Shown here piece after piece: positions 5,446 through 6,370 of a stretch of DNA of 6,370 bases. Position numbers and translations under genes: made by a program. The notes under the pieces are model-generated. The model searched no databases and was not told where the DNA came from. It was given only the letters and a program-made list of their open reading frames with translations. This DNA is from Arcobacter sp. UBA7394. Lineage in GTDB: Bacteria > Campylobacterota > Campylobacteria > Campylobacterales > Arcobacteraceae. Numbering within the stretch: the stretch's first letter is position 1; every line of letters starts with the position of its first letter. The stretch spans positions 1-6,370 of the forward strand of contig DKNG01000017.1 of assembly GCA_002470185.1 (NCBI GenBank), given 5' to 3'.

Positions 5446-6370
5446 ACTATTTCTTGCATTAATTATAATAATTAACTACTCGTATGCATCTACGAAAACT
5501 ATTGATAAAAAGATTCATAATAATCAAAGTATCTTAAATAAGAGTGCCTCAAAAAAGAAGCAAACAACTCTTAAAATAAAAGATCTTTCAGACAGAATCA
5601 ATAAACAAAATAGAAATATTATAAAACTAGAAAAAGATATCAAAAGAGTTAATAGTGATATTGATAAACATACTATTTTATTATCAGAATCAAAAGATAA
5701 AATAAAACAACTAAAGAAAAAATCTACGAATCTTATTCGAGAAAAAAAAGGTAATGAAGAACAAATTGTTGATACTATTATCGAAGATTTTTCTACTTCT
5801 ATTGCATTAAAATTAGCTTCTAAAAATAGTTTAAAAGAGATGGTTGATAGTGAAGTTTATACTATTCTTTCTGAGAATTCTAAAGACCAAATATTAAAAC
5901 TAAATAATAATTATGATTTACTAACTAATAATACTAAAGTAAATGAAAAGAAAATTAAAAAGATTTCTTCATATATTAAAGATAGACAAAAAACAAAAAA
6001 GACATTAAATACTTTAAAAACAAAACACTCTAAATCTTTAGTAGATTTAGAACAACAACATAAGTCTTATCAAAAAGAATTAAAAAATGTAATTCAAAAA
6101 CAACAATCTTTACAAAATCTTCTTTCAAGACTTAATATTTTAAAAGAAAAAGAGATACAAAAAGAGAAAGCTAAAAGAGCTAGATTAGCAAGACTTGCTG
6201 CTTTAAAGAAAAAGAAACAAAAGAAATCATCAACTAAAAGCTCAATAGACACAGCAGAGGTAAGAAACCAGAAGTATGCTAAGAACTTAAATCTAGATGT
6301 TAAAAAGATTGGTTCATCAACTGCTGGTGTAAAAATCACTAGATATAGAGGTAGAAAAACTATAGCTCCT
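5438..6370 (+). CDS. EnvC-like coiled-coil murein hydrolase activator / M23-type protein (partial, C-terminus outside window)
   Basis: This is the probable periplasmic partner of FtsEX. The frame opens at ATG 5438, overlapping the ftsX stop by 8 bp, and runs without a stop for 311 codons to the window edge. Residues 1-18 are a signal peptide (Lys3, hydrophobic 4-12, cleavage near SYA-S at 15-18). Residues about 43-115 and 145-245 are charged, Lys-rich and predicted coiled coil, with a less charged helical stretch at about 112-140 between them. That layout matches the EnvC hairpin coiled coil and its middle region. A very basic Ala/Lys/Arg segment follows at about 241-264, then a Ser/Thr linker. 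YRGRKTIAP at 303-311 resembles the lead-in to the LytM/M23 domain of the Campylobacter homologue, so that domain should begin just past 6370. It is not visible, so whether it keeps zinc ligands (an active peptidase) or is degenerate (an activator only) cannot be judged. Start choice is clear, though the ribosome binding site is weak and coupling to ftsX is likely. Confidence 0.87.
   Translation, partial: MTKLFLALIIIINYSYASTKTIDKKIHNNQSILNKSASKKKQTTLKIKDLSDRINKQNRNIIKLEKDIKRVNSDIDKHTILLSESKDKIKQLKKKSTNLIREKKGNEEQIVDTIIEDFSTSIALKLASKNSLKEMVDSEVYTILSENSKDQILKLNNNYDLLTNNTKVNEKKIKKISSYIKDRQKTKKTLNTLKTKHSKSLVDLEQQHKSYQKELKNVIQKQQSLQNLLSRLNILKEKEIQKEKAKRARLARLAALKKKKQKKSSTKSSIDTAEVRNQKYAKNLNLDVKKIGSSTAGVKITRYRGRKTIAP

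Noticed and set aside
5742..5749. Run of eight A residues in the EnvC-like gene as a phase-variable tract
   Set aside because: Short A runs are common in AT-rich Lys-rich coding DNA, the frame is intact, and contingency tracts in this group are usually poly-G/C.
6094..6339. Minus-strand open frame of 81 codons, rich in Phe and Leu, resembling a membrane peptide
   Set aside because: Its composition is the antisense image of the Lys-rich coiled coil of the EnvC-like gene, whose long open frame and operon position are better supported.
1..6370. Mobile element, CRISPR array, toxin-antitoxin, defence system or RNA gene
   Set aside because: No direct repeat arrays, terminal inverted repeats, transposase or integrase motifs, tRNA-like folds or defence domains were seen; every stretch is accounted for by conserved chromosomal genes.

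Overview
The window is AT-rich and gap-free coding DNA that fits a Campylobacterota genome of the Arcobacter group. That placement is an inference. It rests on base composition, on the lineage-type TrmB (long, with an FPVPW motif), and on gene order, which as I recall it matches the Campylobacter jejuni block Cj1275c to Cj1282: M23/EnvC-like protein, ftsX, ftsE, trmB, the FN3 lipoprotein FlpA, an RluA-family pseudouridine synthase, and divergent mrdB/rodA. I could not run a search, so genus and species are not assigned.

Layout: the left edge (539 to 1, minus strand) is the N-terminal half of rodA, whose 3' end lies outside the window. Six genes run on the plus strand from 559 to the right edge: RluA-family pseudouridine synthase, a flpA-like FN3 lipoprotein, an extended trmB, ftsE, ftsX, and an EnvC-like coiled-coil protein cut off at base 6370. 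The five plus-strand junctions are a 53-bp overlap, a 17-bp gap, and overlaps of 4, 14 and 8 bp, so this is almost certainly one translationally coupled operon. A good sigma70-type promoter (TTAACA, 16 bp, TATAAT) lies inside the start of rodA and should drive it.

Functionally the block joins cell-envelope and RNA-modification genes. RodA is the elongasome glycan polymerase. FtsE and FtsX form the ATP-driven complex that controls septal peptidoglycan hydrolysis, and the EnvC-like protein is the expected periplasmic effector of FtsX. The two RNA enzymes modify rRNA or tRNA (pseudouridine; m7G46). The lipoprotein has four FN3 modules and carries a nine-residue motif almost identical to the fibronectin-binding motif described for C. 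jejuni FlpA.

I see no mobile element, CRISPR array, RNA gene or obviously new system, and no non-coding stretch longer than about 20 bp. The points most worth a second look are the FlpA-type motif, a perfect 10-bp hairpin just inside trmB, the signal peptide encoded in the 53-bp overlap, and the very tight divergent rodA junction.
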